A DNA stretch of 64,000 bases from Gillisella vitis (GTDB taxonomy: Bacteria; Pseudomonadota; Alphaproteobacteria; Rhizobiales; Rhizobiaceae). The notes beneath the pieces were generated by a model. The model did not search any database. It had not been told where the DNA came from and was given only the letters and a program-made list of their open reading frames with translations. A program made the position numbers and the translations under genes. Of the stretch, positions 18,396-28,244 are shown in pieces. Positions within the stretch are counted from its first letter, which is position 1, and each line of letters opens with the position of its first letter. Location of the stretch: assembly GCA_009744235.1 (NCBI GenBank), contig WPHV01000004.1:62001-126000 (forward strand), given 5' to 3'.

Positions 18396-19280
18396 TCAAG
18401 CCGCGTCTTCGATGGCTGTCTTGCGGCGAAACATGCCGCTTGCAGCCAGCGCCGCACCACCCGTGATCAGCACGCAAGCACCAAGAATGCGCAGGTTTGC
18501 CTCACCAAAACCGAAAACCAGCAGCACCAGCGTCGATAGCAGCGGGGCGGCGTAGGACGCTGCCCCCAGGATCTGGATGTCACCGTTCTTGACGCCGTAA
18601 TCCCAGGCGTAAAAGGCCGCACCGACGGGAAACAACCCAAGACCCGCCACAGCAAGCCACTGACTGGCGCTATCCGGCCAGACCGACGTTTCAAGCCAGA
18701 GGTGACACACCAGCGACAGCAGTGCAGTAGCGAGGCAGAAGCCGGTCACCACATCCGTGGAAACCGCATCGGACCGGCGCGTGACCAGCGAGTAGCTGGA
18801 CCACGTCAAGGCGCAAAGCAGGGCCGCCCCATAGCCCATCGCATAGGCCGGATCGAACGACAGGCCGTTTTTGCCGATGATCAGCACGGTGCCGCATAGC
18901 CCGGCAATCGCACCCGCCATATGATACCAGCGCAACCTTTCCCCCGGCAGCAGCGCCGATCCGAACACGATCAGCAACGGCCAGAGATAGGCAATCAGCC
19001 CGGCTTCCACGGCAGGGGCATTTCTCAGTGCCGTGAAATAGAGGAAATGATAGCCGAACAGGCCGGCAATCCCGACCAACCAGACCTTGGCCGGCTGTTT
19101 CAGCAATGTCAGCCGCTCCGGACGTATAATGAAAGTCGCAATGCCGGGAAGACTGCCGATGGCAAAGCAGATGGCCGAGAGCTGGAAGGGCGGCATGGTG
19201 CCGGACGCTGCCGTAAACAGCGCCAGAAAAGACCACATCAGTATGGCCGAAAACCCGATCAGCGTTGCCCGAACTTTCAT
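18396..19280 (-). CDS. EamA-family exporter, YddG-like
   Basis: 294 residues with about ten hydrophobic segments in two EamA repeats, as in drug/metabolite transporters. The opening (ATLIGFSAILMWSFLALF) and the FGYHFLYFTALRNAP segment resemble YddG, an exporter of aromatic amino acids and related compounds in enterobacteria. The substrate here is not proven. It is convergent with cytochrome b561 (3 bases apart) and may share a transcript with the DUF3108 gene upstream of it (26 bases). Confidence 0.85.
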   Translation of the reverse strand: MKVRATLIGFSAILMWSFLALFTAASGTMPPFQLSAICFAIGSLPGIATFIIRPERLTLLKQPAKVWLVGIAGLFGYHFLYFTALRNAPAVEAGLIAYLWPLLIVFGSALLPGERLRWYHMAGAIAGLCGTVLIIGKNGLSFDPAYAMGYGAALLCALTWSSYSLVTRRSDAVSTDVVTGFCLATALLSLVCHLWLETSVWPDSASQWLAVAGLGLFPVGAAFYAWDYGVKNGDIQILGAASYAAPLLSTLVLLVFGFGEANLRILGACVLITGGAALAASGMFRRKTAIEDAA

Positions 19281-19306
19281 CCGCCCCTCAATTATTTTAG
19301 TGCTGA

Positions 19307-20107
19307 TCAGGCCCCAAATCGGGTCGCTGTGATCGACAGCGTTCCCACCCGCGTTGGCACCCGCGCATAGACAGGGGCATATAAGGTCATGGTTCCGGTC
19401 TTGGCAAACCAGATTTCCATATCGTTGGCGCTGCGCAGATATTCGATATCGCTACGACCCTTGTTGAAGCCGGATTTCGGCACATAGCGCACGGAGCAGA
19501 CGATTGCCTCGCCCGACACATTGCCAGCGGTAAACTTGTTCTTGCCCTTGGGCGACATCACCAGATCCAAGCGGCTTTCACCATCGAAAATCGGCAGGGT
19601 CCTCGAGCAGATCTTGCCATCGTCGGGCAAGGTCAGCCCACCGACCGGATCGAGCACCGAGCGAAGATCCCCGGCACTCACTGGTATCCAGCGGTCCTTG
19701 TTGCGGTTCGGTTCAGGGGTGATGGTCGTGGAGACCACATTGCCGCCCGCATAACGCACGTCATAGACCCGCGTCCGTTTGCCCCGCGTATAGACCAGAT
19801 TGTAATTGCTGGCCTGCAAATGCTTGTCATCAGCCACCAGTCCCGTCACCTTGGTCTTTGCATCGAGACTGGTGAAGACATTGGCAATGCCCGCCGACGA
19901 AATCGTGCCGGTAATGGTGTAGCCGGGACGTGTGACCTCGGTAACGAAAGTCGCCCGGGCAATAGACAGACCAAGCAGGGTGACGCGATATTCATTGCGA
20001 TAGGTCTCACCTGCAAAGGCAGAGCCGCTGGCGCAGACCAGCGTAGCACCAAGCACCACAGGGGCGACCAGCAGAAAAGACAGTTTACGAACAAGCTTAA
20101 AATGCAT
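19307..20107 (-). CDS. DUF3108 periplasmic protein
   Basis: 266 residues with a clear signal peptide: basic MHFKLVRK, hydrophobic core and a likely signal-peptidase I site after GSAFA. The mature part starts with [19 protein letters not shown] and is beta-rich, typical of DUF3108, a family seen beside rpmB in many rhizobia and sometimes linked to lipoprotein or outer-membrane functions. Two cysteines (KICSRTLP and AIVCSVRY) may form a disulfide. The function is unproven. Divergent from rpmB, with 223 bases between starts. Confidence 0.82.
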
Positions 20108-20330
20108 TGCGACACCATGGCTCCAATGTCTGTTACCCCTTCATTTATGGCGTTCACTATGGCAAGACCATAGCCGAAGCGTCGATAAATCCGCCCTTTT
20201 GCCAAGGTTTGTCTTGACGGGGCGGCTTCAGCTGACTATAGAACCGCAACTTTCCAATCAGACCGCGTTGGATTGCGCCCTGGGTTATTGCCCGGAAAGC
20301 TTTCCGACTGCCAATAAGAATAGGTGCATC

Positions 20331-20621
20331 ATGTCCCGCAGTTGCGAATTGACCGGCAAGGGCGTCCAGTCGGGTAATAATGTAAGCCATGCCAACAACA
20401 AGACCCGCCGCAAGTTCCTTCCGAACCTGTGCGATGTTACGCTGATTTCCGATGCCCTCGGCCAGCGTTACCGTCTGCGCGTCTCTGCTGCTGCTCTTCG
20501 TTCCGTCGAGCATCGCGGTGGCCTGGATGCCTTCCTTTTGAAGGCAAATGAAACCGAACTGAGCATGCGCGCTCGTCTGCTGCGCCGCCAGATCGTCAAG
20601 AAGACCGCAGTCGCCGCCTGA
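20331..20621 (+). CDS. rpmB: 50S ribosomal protein L28
   Basis: A 96-residue large-subunit protein starting [29 protein letters not shown]; the [17 protein letters not shown] core is the L28 signature, and the C-terminal [12 protein letters not shown] is basic as expected. It is transcribed alone, with its own terminator 34 bases after the stop, and is divergent from the DUF3108 gene. The frame continues 44 codons upstream, but the family begins at this ATG. Confidence 0.95.
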
Positions 20622-20654
20622 TATCAGGCAGCCACAGCATTGACATAACGAACG

Positions 20655-20684
20655 GGCTTGAACGGTAAAACGTTCGAGCCTTTT
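20655..20684 (+). terminator. Rho-independent terminator of rpmB
   Basis: GGCTTGAACG (20655-20664) pairs with CGTTCGAGCC (20671-20680), with one G-T mismatch position and a GTAAAA loop, followed by TTTT. It starts 34 bases after the rpmB stop codon. Confidence 0.8.
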
Positions 20685-20802
20685 CGCTTGCGCCGTTTCT
20701 CGCCAAAGTCTTTGGCACAGCGGCAAGTATCGACCCTTTCTTGTTATGGCCGGTCCGAATGTGGACTGAGCTATAGCTGGTGGCATCTCCCAGGATAAAA
20801 AA

Positions 20803-21435
20803 ATGCGGATCACACGTCACATCCTCGTCTACAGCATGCTCATGACCTTAGTCGTGGTCGCCTCCAACATCCTCGTGCAGTTTCCACTGTCGGGCCAATT
20901 GGCGGGCGTGCAACTCGGCGACCTCTTGACCTATGGCGCCTTTACCTATCCGGTCGCCTTTCTGGTCACCGACCTCACCAATCGCCAGTTTGGCCCCTCC
21001 ACGGCGCGTAAAGTGGTGTTTGTCGGTTTTCTTGTGGGCGTGGCACTGTCCTTCGTCACCGGACAACCACGCATCGCCATTGCCTCAGGCACCGCCTATC
21101 TGGTCGGACAATTGCTTGACATCAGCGTCTTCAACTGGCTGCGCCAGCAGGACTGGTGGAAAGCACCGCTGGCCGGTTCACTGTTCGGCTCGGTACTCGA
21201 TACGGTGATTTTCTTCTCGCTGTCTTTTGCACCGGTCTTTGGCTTCATTGGTCCGAATGATGATTTTGCGATAAGCTGGGCGCCATTGCTTGGTGCGTTT
21301 TCCCCTGAAATCCCCCGCTGGATCTCTTGGGCCATCGGTGATTTTACCGTGAAAATGCTGGTCGGCTTGATTATGCTTTTGCCCTATGGGGCATTGATGA
21401 ACAGGCTGAAGCCCTACCAGCTTGCGCGGGTTTGA
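20803..21435 (+). CDS. YhhQ/VUT-family queuosine-precursor transporter
   Basis: 210 residues with about six hydrophobic segments. The SNILVQFPL opening and the TYPVAFLVTDLTNRQFGP segment are typical of the VUT_1 (DUF165) family, whose E. coli member YhhQ takes up 7-cyano-7-deazaguanine for queuosine synthesis. The conserved charged Asp-Leu-Thr-Asn in the first loop is intact. AGGA lies 8 bases before the ATG. I looked for a preQ1 riboswitch in the leader and did not find a convincing one. Convergent with the esterase-like gene. Confidence 0.85.
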   Translation: MRITRHILVYSMLMTLVVVASNILVQFPLSGQLAGVQLGDLLTYGAFTYPVAFLVTDLTNRQFGPSTARKVVFVGFLVGVALSFVTGQPRIAIASGTAYLVGQLLDISVFNWLRQQDWWKAPLAGSLFGSVLDTVIFFSLSFAPVFGFIGPNDDFAISWAPLLGAFSPEIPRWISWAIGDFTVKMLVGLIMLLPYGALMNRLKPYQLARV

Positions 21436-21446
21436 CCTCTGCTGCC

Positions 21447-22448
21447 TTACGGCTGTAGCCGGAACTCCAGCATCAGCGTCCGTTGCAGCATGAAGTGGTT
21501 GTCGTCGGAGACCAGGATCAGGCGAAGGTCGCCATTGCCCATGTCCACCACATCCAGGCCTTCCATATTGTCGATCTGGAAGCTTTGATCGGCGTCGAGC
21601 AGGATCTCTCCATCCACCAGAGCGCCCGGCTTGATGCTGTCGCCCTTGACGCGCACGATGCGCATGCCGAGCCCGCTTGGAAACCGGAACCGGCGCTCCA
21701 ATAGCAGCAGATCACCATCCGGCAACCAGGCGCCATCGGTCACGTCGAAATCATCACGGCGCACCAGCTTGAAGCCACCCGGATGCGGACCATCGACCAC
21801 GCCAGCATAGAGATTGCCATTGATGTCCAGGCTCTCCTCGGTGATCGTCACAAGACCACCGGCAAGCGGTCCTTGCGCAGGCGATGCCGTCAGCATTTCC
21901 AGGCTGCGATTGCTCTCCAGGACCTTTTTGGGAAAGGGCAATGGCAAGCTTTTTTCCGGCTTGGCCGTTTCAAATCCGTCGAGGGGATATTGATCGATCC
22001 GATGGCGCTGCTCAAAGCCCACATAGATCTTATCGCCACGGATTGCCAGGCTCTCGGCGTCCATCGCCCGTTTCGGCGCATTGTTGCGGCCTTCGCGGTC
22101 CAGCATCGGAGCCAAAGAGACGCCATCGATACCGGAAAGGCGGCCCTTTTCATCTCGTTTGATTTCACCTGAAATCCAGTGACCGGTATCCAGCACACCA
22201 ATGAAACGCTTGCCATCCGGTCGAAACCGGATCGAAGACCATGCCCCGAACAGACTGTCTGAGGATGTCAGGTCCAGCCCACCGAGAAATTCCAGCTTGC
22301 CGAACACGGTCTGGTCCGAGGCCGGATTGAAATATTCAATTTTGCGGCTACTCACCGCCGCAGACTCACCAACGGCCTGAGATGCTGCCAAAAGCAGTGC
22401 GGAGCCGCAGCAGAAGGCGAGCAAGGCTTTGCGAGAGGTGATTAGCAA
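21447..22448 (-). CDS. Esterase-like phytase-domain exported protein
   Basis: 333 residues with a signal peptide (hydrophobic core ALLAFCCGSALLLAASQAVG) followed by a beta-propeller-like domain of the 'esterase-like activity of phytase' family (PF13449): SIRFRPDGKRFIGVLDTGHW, MDAESLAIRGDKIYVGFE and the terminal LILVSDDNHFMLQRTLMLEF. The DAESLA and SDDN acidic residues probably bind metal. The substrate is unknown. The only in-frame start near the signal peptide is TTG at 22448, 15 bases after the cobT stop codon, so expression with cobT-cobS is possible. Confidence 0.8.
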   Translation of the reverse strand: MLITSRKALLAFCCGSALLLAASQAVGESAAVSSRKIEYFNPASDQTVFGKLEFLGGLDLTSSDSLFGAWSSIRFRPDGKRFIGVLDTGHWISGEIKRDEKGRLSGIDGVSLAPMLDREGRNNAPKRAMDAESLAIRGDKIYVGFEQRHRIDQYPLDGFETAKPEKSLPLPFPKKVLESNRSLEMLTASPAQGPLAGGLVTITEESLDINGNLYAGVVDGPHPGGFKLVRRDDFDVTDGAWLPDGDLLLLERRFRFPSGLGMRIVRVKGDSIKPGALVDGEILLDADQSFQIDNMEGLDVVDMGNGDLRLILVSDDNHFMLQRTLMLEFRLQP

Positions 22449-22462
22449 CGGATCACGCGCAC

Positions 22463-24364
22463 TCAGCTGGCGCGGCGGAACGAACCGCCACGGGCACCCT
22501 TAGTGGGCTTGTCTTCGAAGAGGCCAGCCAATTGCTCGGTCATCGCACCGGCCAATTCATCCGCATCGACAATGGTCACGGCGCGGCGATAGTAGCGGGT
22601 GACGTCATGGCCGATGCCGATCGCCAGCAATTCGACCGGAGACCGGGTCTCGATCTGCTCGATCACAGCGCGCAAATGCCGTTCCAGATAATTGCCGGGA
22701 TTAACCGACAGCGTCGAATCGTCCACCGGCGCACCATCAGAAATCATCATCATGATCTTGCGCTGCTCGCGCCGCGCCAACAGCCGGTTATGCGCCCAAA
22801 TCAGCGCTTCACCGTCGATATTTTCCTTGAGCAGGCCTTCGCGCATCATCAGGCCGAGATTACGCCGTGCCCGCCGCCACGGCGCATCCGCCGATTTATA
22901 GACGATATGGCGCAGGTCGTTGAGGCGGCCCGGCGTCGGCGGTTTGCCGCTGGCCAGCCATTGCTCGCGGCTCTGGCCGCCCTTCCAGGCCTTGGTGGTG
23001 AAGCCGAGGATTTCCACCTTGACGCCGCAGCGCTCCAGCGTGCGAGCTAGAATATCGGCGCAAGTGGCGGCAACCGTAATCGGACGGCCGCGCATCGAGC
23101 CGGAATTGTCGATCACCAGCGTCACCACCGTATCGCGGAACTGGGTGTCCTTTTCCCGCTTGAACGATAGCGGCTGCATCGGATCGATGATCAGCCGGGT
23201 CAACCGGGCCGGATCGAGATAGCCCTCTTCCAGATCGAAATCCCAGGACCGGTTCTGCTGCGCCATCAACCGGCGCTGCAAACGGTTGGCCAGACGACCG
23301 ACCGCGCCCTGGAGATGGGCAAGCTGCTTGTCGAGAAAGGCGCGCAACCGGTCAAGTTCGGCTTCATCGCACAGCTCTTCCGCCGAGGTCTCTTCATCGA
23401 AGGCCTCGGTAAACATTTTGTAATCGACTTTTTCATTGAAATCGTCGAACGGGCTGGCCGGACGGCGCATTTCACCGGGAGTCTCGCTGTCCTCGTCGCC
23501 TTCCTCGGACATGTCGTCGTCGGAAATTTCCGCACCGTCCATCTCGCCGTCGTCCATCTGCTCTTCGGCAGATTCGCTTTCATCGGCGGGCGCGCTTTCA
23601 GAGCCAGCGTCCTCCTCGGAATTTTCCTGCTCTTCCTCGCCGCTGCGCTGCTGGTCTTCTTCGGATGTCTCTTCCTGCTCGGCCTGTTCCGGGTCCTCGC
23701 CGAAATCCTCGGCCATTTCCATGGACGACAGCATATGCCGCACGACGCGGGCAAAGGCCTGTTGATCCTCGATCACATTGGCCAGATTGGAAAAATCGCT
23801 GCTGGCCTTTTCCTCGATGAACGAGCGCCAGAGATCCAGCACCTTACCGGCACTTTCCGGTGGCTTTTGACCGGTCAGCGCCTCTCGGACCATCATCGCC
23901 ACCGCTTCCGACAGGGGAGCATCCTCGCGCCGCTCGATGCCGGAAAAATTGGCCTTGGCATATTTTTCCGAGGTCATCGATTTCAGATTGGCGGCAACAC
24001 CGGTCATCCGCAAGGCACCAATCGATTCCACCCGGGCCTGTTCGACCGCATCAAACACCGAACGGGCATCCTGCCCCTCCGGTGCCATCGAGGCATGGAC
24101 TTTTTGGTCATGGCAGGCAAGCCGCAGCGCCATCGAATCGCCAAGACCTCGCGTCACCGCCAGGTCGTGGGCGGTCGGTCGCTTGGAAATTTCCGGCAGA
24201 CGAATGCGGTCGCCAGCAATGCCCGGACGATCGTTGGCAAAAGCTACTTCGACATTGGCATCGCCCGCAATCGACCGCACGCAGCCGGTAATCGCCCGAC
24301 GCAACGGTTCGGTATCAACCGCTGTGCCGGGTTTCGCCTGGGAATTATCGCCGCGACCTGCCAT
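22463..24364 (-). CDS. cobT: Aerobic cobaltochelatase subunit CobT
   Basis: 633 residues. It forms, with CobS, the AAA+/VWA chaperone part of the CobNST chelatase that inserts cobalt into hydrogenobyrinic acid a,c-diamide during aerobic B12 synthesis. A strongly acidic central region (about residues 215-310, Glu/Asp/Ser-rich) is followed by a VWA domain with the MIDAS motif DNSGSMRG, the threonine further on, and the [12 protein letters not shown] segment. CobN is not in the window; in rhizobia it lies in the main cob cluster. It starts 18 bases after cobS on the same strand, so the two form an operon. Confidence 0.93.
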   Translation of the reverse strand: MAGRGDNSQAKPGTAVDTEPLRRAITGCVRSIAGDANVEVAFANDRPGIAGDRIRLPEISKRPTAHDLAVTRGLGDSMALRLACHDQKVHASMAPEGQDARSVFDAVEQARVESIGALRMTGVAANLKSMTSEKYAKANFSGIERREDAPLSEAVAMMVREALTGQKPPESAGKVLDLWRSFIEEKASSDFSNLANVIEDQQAFARVVRHMLSSMEMAEDFGEDPEQAEQEETSEEDQQRSGEEEQENSEEDAGSESAPADESESAEEQMDDGEMDGAEISDDDMSEEGDEDSETPGEMRRPASPFDDFNEKVDYKMFTEAFDEETSAEELCDEAELDRLRAFLDKQLAHLQGAVGRLANRLQRRLMAQQNRSWDFDLEEGYLDPARLTRLIIDPMQPLSFKREKDTQFRDTVVTLVIDNSGSMRGRPITVAATCADILARTLERCGVKVEILGFTTKAWKGGQSREQWLASGKPPTPGRLNDLRHIVYKSADAPWRRARRNLGLMMREGLLKENIDGEALIWAHNRLLARREQRKIMMMISDGAPVDDSTLSVNPGNYLERHLRAVIEQIETRSPVELLAIGIGHDVTRYYRRAVTIVDADELAGAMTEQLAGLFEDKPTKGARGGSFRRAS

Positions 24365-24381
24365 GTTCCTTAAGTCTCTTT

Positions 24382-25374
24382 TCAGGCGCCAAGAACGATG
24401 TTGGCAGCACTTTCCTTGAGTTCAATGCCAAAAGCGCGCTGGTATTGCTCGGCCACCAGGGTCCGTTCCAGCTCGTCGCATTTGTTGAGGAAGGTGACGC
24501 GGAAGGCAAAGCCGATATCGCCGAAAATCTCGGCATTTTCGGCCCAGGTGATCACGGTACGCGGGCTCATCACGGTCGAAAGATCGCCATTGATGAAGGC
24601 TGACCGGGTCAGATCGGCCAGCCGCACCATCTTGGCTACATTATCGGGGCCGCTCTGGGTGGCGGCAAAGCCCTTGACCTTGGCCAGGACGATATCGACT
24701 TCCTTTTGATGCGGCAGATAGTTCAGCGTGGTGACGATCGACCAACGGTCCATCTGTGCCTGGTTGATCTGCTGGGTACCGTGATAAAGGCCGGTCGTGT
24801 CGCCAAGTCCAACCGTATTGGCCGTCGCAAACAGCCGGAAAGCGGGATGTGGGCGGATAACGCGGCTCTGGTCGAGCAGGGTCAGGCGGCCAGAGGATTC
24901 CAGCACCCGCTGGATAACGAACATCACGTCCGGGCGACCGGCATCATACTCGTCGAACACCAGCGCCACATTGTGCTGATAGGCCCAGGGCAGGATGCCG
25001 TCCTTGAATTCGGTGATCTGCTTGCCGTCCTTCAAGACGATAGCATCCTTGCCGACCAGGTCGATACGGCTGACATGGCTGTCGAGATTGACGCGCACGC
25101 AGGGCCAGTTCAGCCGGGCAGCGACCTGCTCGATATGGGTGGATTTGCCCGTACCGTGAAAACCGGACACCATGACGCGGCGGTTGTGAGCAAAACCGGC
25201 AAGGATGGCCAGCGTGGTTTCCCGGTCGAACAGATAGTCGGGATCGAGATCCGGCACATAGGAATCGCCCTTCGAATAGGCAGGCACGCGAATGTCGCTG
25301 TCGATGCCGAACACCTCCCGGACGGAAACTGTCGTGTCGGGCAGGTTGGCGATATCAAGGTCAATTTTGCTCAT
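24382..25374 (-). CDS. cobS: Aerobic cobaltochelatase subunit CobS
   Basis: A 330-residue AAA+ ATPase of the MoxR/BchI type. Walker A is GFHGTGKST, Walker B is LVFDEYDAG, and sensor and arginine-finger regions lie in [11 protein letters not shown] and beyond. With CobT it forms the ring that powers cobalt insertion by CobN. The start is ATG 25374 ([12 protein letters not shown]), the usual family start; an in-frame ATG 13 codons upstream is less likely. The leader contains three imperfect 15-16 base repeats. Confidence 0.94.
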   Translation of the reverse strand: MSKIDLDIANLPDTTVSVREVFGIDSDIRVPAYSKGDSYVPDLDPDYLFDRETTLAILAGFAHNRRVMVSGFHGTGKSTHIEQVAARLNWPCVRVNLDSHVSRIDLVGKDAIVLKDGKQITEFKDGILPWAYQHNVALVFDEYDAGRPDVMFVIQRVLESSGRLTLLDQSRVIRPHPAFRLFATANTVGLGDTTGLYHGTQQINQAQMDRWSIVTTLNYLPHQKEVDIVLAKVKGFAATQSGPDNVAKMVRLADLTRSAFINGDLSTVMSPRTVITWAENAEIFGDIGFAFRVTFLNKCDELERTLVAEQYQRAFGIELKESAANIVLGA

Positions 25375-25404
25375 CGTCTCTCCAAGCCGGGCGGCATCTC
25401 CCAG

Positions 25405-25450
25405 CGCATACAATCAAGGTCGCATACAATCAGGTCGCATACGCAATCGG
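25405..25450. repeat. Three imperfect tandem units upstream of cobS
   Basis: CGCATACAATCAAGGT (25405-25420), CGCATACAATCAGGT (25421-25435) and CGCATACGCAATCGG (25436-25450) follow one another without a gap. They fill the gap between the cobS start and the end of the J-domain gene, where the cobS promoter or leader would be. Confidence 0.55.
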
Positions 25451-25463
25451 ATATAGTCTTCGA

Positions 25464-26090
25464 TTAACAGAAACCCGCCTGCTTTAACAATTGATAGGCC
25501 TGAATAACAGCCCGAAAACGCTCTTCAGAACCTCTGTCTCCGCCATTTGCATCTGGATGATGTTTTTTGACAAGCTCTTTATAGCGCCTCTTGATATCTT
25601 GTGCGGTGGCAGCGCCCGTCAACCCCAGGGCATCGAAGGCTTTTGCTTCCAGCGTCTTCAGTTTTCGCGCCTGCGGCTCAAACCGCGACGCATTGCCGCG
25701 CCCTTGGGAGACGAAGCCGAAAGGGTCCCTCATCCGCGCCTGCGCCGTGGCCGAGCCGGAGCGCTGGGTGGAATGAATGGGCGATCCCTTGGCGGCCTTG
25801 TTGACACCGACCGTCCAGGTTGGACGATGACCGGTGATCGCCTCCTTCTGGTAGCGGGCAATCTCGCTGTCGGAGAGGCCGGAGAAGTAATTGTAACCCT
25901 TGTTATATTCCTTCACATGCTCGAAGCAGAACAGGAAAAACTTGCCTTCGGCATTGCGACCCACCGGTGCACGGTGCACGCCTGGACGCTCGCAACCGTC
26001 CCACTGACAGGTGGTGACAGGCGGCTCCGGCTCCGCGTCCTTCTTGCGGCGCGTGCGGATCTTGTCGAAATATTTTGAGTCGAGTTTCAT
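25464..26090 (-). CDS. J-domain protein with N-terminal Cys/His cluster
   Basis: 208 residues. The C-terminal 60 residues are a J domain (AFDALGLTGAATAQDIKRRY, then KKHHPDANGG with the HPD tripeptide that stimulates DnaK ATPase). The N-terminal part carries Cys28, Cys33, His39, Cys55 and His58, spaced like a small zinc-binding unit, and a conserved KGYNYFSGLSD segment. There is no Gly/Phe region or DnaJ zinc domain, so it is a specialised co-chaperone. Start ATG 26090 (MKLDSKYFDKIR). Divergent from bolA, with 134 bases between starts. Confidence 0.85.
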   Translation of the reverse strand: MKLDSKYFDKIRTRRKKDAEPEPPVTTCQWDGCERPGVHRAPVGRNAEGKFFLFCFEHVKEYNKGYNYFSGLSDSEIARYQKEAITGHRPTWTVGVNKAAKGSPIHSTQRSGSATAQARMRDPFGFVSQGRGNASRFEPQARKLKTLEAKAFDALGLTGAATAQDIKRRYKELVKKHHPDANGGDRGSEERFRAVIQAYQLLKQAGFC

Positions 26091-26224
26091 TGGCAAATTA
26101 TGAGGCTTTCCCCGTCTCACAACAAGAATTGACAAATCATATTGTTCTTGGCCATTTGGAGGCTTTTCTCAAAACGCCCGAATTGGTCAGCAGAATTGGA
26201 CGCCACCGTATGCAGAGCCACCAG

Positions 26225-26506
26225 ATGTCACTTCGCCAGACGATAGAGCAGAAATTGACACAGGCCTTCCAGCCCGAGCGTTTGCTGGTGATCGATGAGA
26301 GCCACCACCATGCCGGCCATCAACCTGATATAACCGGCACTGGTGAAACCCATATGCGGGTGCGCATTGTCTCAGGCAGTTTTACCGGCCTTAGCCGCCT
26401 GGCCCGGCACCGGGCCGTTACCGACCTGCTCAAGCCGGAACTGGATGCCGGGCTGCATGCGCTGGCCATCGAACCATCAGCGCCCGGTGAGGCAACACGC
26501 TGGTAA
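26225..26506 (+). CDS. bolA: BolA family protein
   Basis: About 93 residues starting MSLRQTIEQKLTQAF; an ATG 15 bases upstream is also possible. The BolA core is visible as LLVIDESHHHAGH followed by ETHMRVRIVSGSFTGLSRLARHR, with the His residues that coordinate iron-sulfur clusters together with monothiol glutaredoxins. Rhizobial members act in iron homeostasis or stress. Some BolA proteins bind DNA. It lies 2 bases from the end of the convergent aroB. Confidence 0.85.
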   Translation: MSLRQTIEQKLTQAFQPERLLVIDESHHHAGHQPDITGTGETHMRVRIVSGSFTGLSRLARHRAVTDLLKPELDAGLHALAIEPSAPGEATRW

Positions 26507-26508
26507 GA

Positions 26509-27654
26509 TCAGCCGGGCAGATTGTGTTGTAGAAAACTCAGCACTTCCGAGGACGGCACATCGTCGGCCACGAAAGACTGTCCGATCCCGCGGGTGAGAA
26601 TGAAGGTCAATTGACCGCCCTTGACCTTCTTGTCCTGGGCAATGGCCTTCATCAGCTCTTCAGCAGGCGGCATATCACCGGGAATCTCGGCGATCCTGGT
26701 GGGTAATCCAACCTCTTTCAAATGGCGCTCGACCCGCTTGGCATCGTCAGGGCTCGCCAGATTGAGTCGGGCCGAGAATTCATGGGCCAGTACCATGCCG
26801 ATGGCAACGCCTTCTCCATGCACGAGACGGCGACTGTCATAACCCGTGGCCGCTTCCAGCGCGTGGCCGAAGGTGTGGCCGAGATTTAGCAAGGCCCGGC
26901 GGCCATGTTCGCGCTCATCAGCCACGACCACATCGGCCTTGGCCTGGCAGGACAGTGCAATCGCCTGCGTGCGGGCTGCTCCACCGGCAAACACCTCGCG
27001 CCAGTTGCGCTCCAGCCAGTCGAAAAACTCCGGCTTGTCGATCAGGCCGTATTTCGCCACTTCGGCATAGCCGGCACGAAATTCCCGTTCGCTCAACGTA
27101 TTCAGTACCGCCGTATCGGCCAGAACCAGATCCGGCTGATTGAAGATACCGACCAGATTCTTACCCTGCCTGGCATTGATACCAGTCTTGCCGCCGACGG
27201 AACTATCGACCTGTGACAATAGCGAGGTCGGGATCTGCACGAACCGCACCCCGCGCCGAACGATGCCCGCCGCAAAGCCGGTGAGATCGCCGATGACGCC
27301 GCCGCCAAGGGCGATGACGACATCGTTGCGCTCGATGCGCGCTTCCAGCAGCACGTCGCAAACCTTGGTCAGGTGCTCAAAGCTCTTGGTCTTTTCACCG
27401 GCAGGCAGGGTCAGCGAGACGGCTTCAAAGCCGTCCGCCTCCAGGCTGTCCATTAGCGCGCCGTGGTAAAGCGCCCCGACATTCTCGTCGGTGACGATGG
27501 CTGCCTTGCGACCCTTGATACGGGTGGAAATCTCGCCGCCCGCCCGCCCGATCAGGCCGTCGCCGATCAAAATATCATAGGCGCGCTCACCAAGCGGCAC
27601 ATGGACAAGGCGCTCTGAAGATTGCGGGCGTTCGGATGCCTGATCTATGCTCAT
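26509..27654 (-). CDS. aroB: 3-Dehydroquinate synthase
   Basis: Second step of the shikimate pathway: closes DAHP into 3-dehydroquinate using NAD and a divalent metal. 381 residues with the GGGVIGDLTGFAAG nucleotide motif, IPTSLLSQVDSSVGGKTGIN, and the metal ligands in NLGHTFGHALE and the EGVAIGM region. The final segment DKKVKGGQLTFIL is also typical. The start overlaps the aroK stop by 4 bases (ATGA), so the two pathway genes are translationally coupled. Confidence 0.95.
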   Translation of the reverse strand: MSIDQASERPQSSERLVHVPLGERAYDILIGDGLIGRAGGEISTRIKGRKAAIVTDENVGALYHGALMDSLEADGFEAVSLTLPAGEKTKSFEHLTKVCDVLLEARIERNDVVIALGGGVIGDLTGFAAGIVRRGVRFVQIPTSLLSQVDSSVGGKTGINARQGKNLVGIFNQPDLVLADTAVLNTLSEREFRAGYAEVAKYGLIDKPEFFDWLERNWREVFAGGAARTQAIALSCQAKADVVVADEREHGRRALLNLGHTFGHALEAATGYDSRRLVHGEGVAIGMVLAHEFSARLNLASPDDAKRVERHLKEVGLPTRIAEIPGDMPPAEELMKAIAQDKKVKGGQLTFILTRGIGQSFVADDVPSSEVLSFLQHNLPG

Positions 27655-28244
27655 CGCTTGCTCCTGCCTTTGCTGACATAGGCGATCACCGCGTCCATAA
27701 CCTCAGCGGAAATGGCTTCCTTACGCCCATCGCGCGACAATACGGTAATATCGGCACGCTGATAGATCGGGTAGCGCTCCAGCATCAGCTTTTCCAGCGT
27801 CTGTTTCGGGTGTTCGGTTTTCAACAGCGGGCGATGATCGCGCTTGTTGACCCGCTCCCACAACACATCCAGATCGGCTTTCAGCCAGATGGAAATACCC
27901 CCGCGCTCAATCTGCCTGCGGGTCCGGTCATTGATGAAGGCGCCGCCGCCGGTCGAGACGACTTTCGGCCCGGACCTGAGCAGCCGCCGGATCACCCGGG
28001 TTTCCAGCGCCCGGAATTCCGTCTCGCCATAGGCCGCGAACAATTCACTGATCGTCATGCGCGAGACCCGCTCGATCTCGGTATCGGTATCGATGAAAGG
28101 CAGGTTCAGTTGCTGGGCCACGAGACGCCCGATCGCGGATTTTCCAGCCCCCATCAGGCCGACGAAAATCAGGTTTCGACGCCCGAGCACCGAGCGGGCA
28201 CGCTCAGCAAGAGGTAGAACAGCATGGGGCATCGAGTGGGTCAT
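27651..28244 (-). CDS. aroK: Shikimate kinase
   Basis: 197 residues. Phosphorylates shikimate with ATP. Walker A is FVGLMGAGKSAIGR; the shikimate-binding segment is DTDTEIERVS; the GGGAFIN motif and the lid region with RPLLKTEHP follow. The N-terminus is about 20 residues longer than E. coli AroK, as usual in rhizobia. AAAGG lies just before the ATG. Upstream is a 346-base gene-free stretch containing a 16-base palindrome that may be an operator. Confidence 0.93.
   Translation of the reverse strand: MTHSMPHAVLPLAERARSVLGRRNLIFVGLMGAGKSAIGRLVAQQLNLPFIDTDTEIERVSRMTISELFAAYGETEFRALETRVIRRLLRSGPKVVSTGGGAFINDRTRRQIERGGISIWLKADLDVLWERVNKRDHRPLLKTEHPKQTLEKLMLERYPIYQRADITVLSRDGRKEAISAEVMDAVIAYVSKGRSKR

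Noticed and set aside
20685..20802. PreQ1 riboswitch upstream of the YhhQ-type transporter
   Set aside because: The A-rich stretch before the start codon was suggestive, but no preQ1-I stem-loop with the conserved tail pairing could be drawn.
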